A DNA stretch of 6,016 nt from an uncultured Rubrivivax sp. (GTDB lineage Bacteria; Pseudomonadota; Gammaproteobacteria; Burkholderiales; Burkholderiaceae_C): positions 1 through 6,016 of the forward strand of contig CALBTN010000425.1 in assembly GCA_937967345.1 (NCBI GenBank). Reading direction: 5' to 3'. The translations under genes were made by a program, and so were the position numbers. The notes under the pieces are model-generated. The model was not told the DNA's origin. It saw only the letters and a list, made by a program, of their open reading frames with translations, and did no database searches. Position 1 is the stretch's first letter. Every line of letters starts with the position of its first letter. Below are positions 5,962 through 6,016 of this stretch, in pieces.

Positions 5962-6016
5962 CGGGCGCGGCCTACGCCGCGCTGTCGACCCCGGGCGCGG
6001 CCTACGCCGCGCTGTC
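5962..6016. repeat. 30-bp-period tandem repeat with stem-loops, cut by window end
   Basis: A 25-base sequence at 5962-5986 recurs exactly at 5992-6016, giving a 30-bp period; the second copy reaches the window edge, so the copy number is unknown. Each copy contains GCGCGGC-CTAC-GCCGCGC (5965-5982 and 5995-6012), a perfect 7-bp stem with a four-base loop. The array begins 26 bases after the protease stop. No T-run follows the hairpins. In the protease frame, beyond its TAG, the repeat would encode a ten-residue unit (GAAYAALSTP). On the minus strand one frame gives DSAA followed by a stop at 6002-6004, so the end of a convergent gene here is possible but not shown. Confidence 0.7.

Noticed and set aside
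5962..6016. CRISPR array
   Set aside because: The 30-bp spacing covers nearly the whole unit, leaving a five-base gap instead of unique spacers, so this is a simple tandem repeat.

Overview
The window comes from a very GC-rich bacterial chromosome, most likely a betaproteobacterium of the order Burkholderiales (Rubrivivax/Leptothrix/Methylibium-like). Three things point there: a short Tat-anchored Rieske protein with an FDMAGRVF-type second cluster motif; a DegS-like protease whose N-terminus (MLRKLWLLFAQTVTV) resembles Burkholderiales proteins as I remember them; and a full-length DUF1631 protein. The assignment rests on protein character, not on a database search. I saw no phage, insertion sequence, CRISPR array or RNA gene.

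Layout, left to right: (1) petA, the Rieske iron-sulfur subunit of cytochrome bc1, on the minus strand and complete, with its stop at base 1. petB and petC would be expected further left. (2) A 142-bp divergent intergenic region with a perfect 11-bp inverted repeat just upstream of the mscL ribosome binding site. (3) mscL (+), the large-conductance mechanosensitive channel. (4) A 73-bp gap with GC-rich stem-loops. (5) An 800-residue DUF1631 protein (+) of unknown function, with a Gly/His-rich linker and a small C-terminal domain. (6) pdxA (-), a vitamin B6 biosynthesis dehydrogenase that converges on the DUF1631 gene with only 3 bp between the stops; a small palindrome contains both stop codons. 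(7) A 108-bp divergent region. (8) A DegS/HtrA-like membrane-anchored serine protease with one PDZ domain (+). (9) From 5937 to the window end, a non-coding tail with a 30-bp-period tandem repeat; each copy holds a perfect 7-bp stem-loop, and the array is cut by the window edge.

The genes are mostly envelope or housekeeping functions: respiration (PetA), osmotic safety valve (MscL), cofactor synthesis (PdxA) and periplasmic protein quality control (HtrA/DegS-like). Apart from a possible mscL-DUF1631 pair, they do not form one operon; strands alternate. I recall that in many Burkholderiales the htrA-like gene lies between the tat genes and petABC, so tat genes to the right of this window are plausible but not visible. 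This would fit the twin-arginine signal of PetA.

This is largely ordinary core genome, and I do not see a convincing undescribed system. The items most worth a second look are the terminal tandem hairpin repeat, the symmetric double-stop palindrome, the mscL leader palindrome and the uncharacterised DUF1631 protein.
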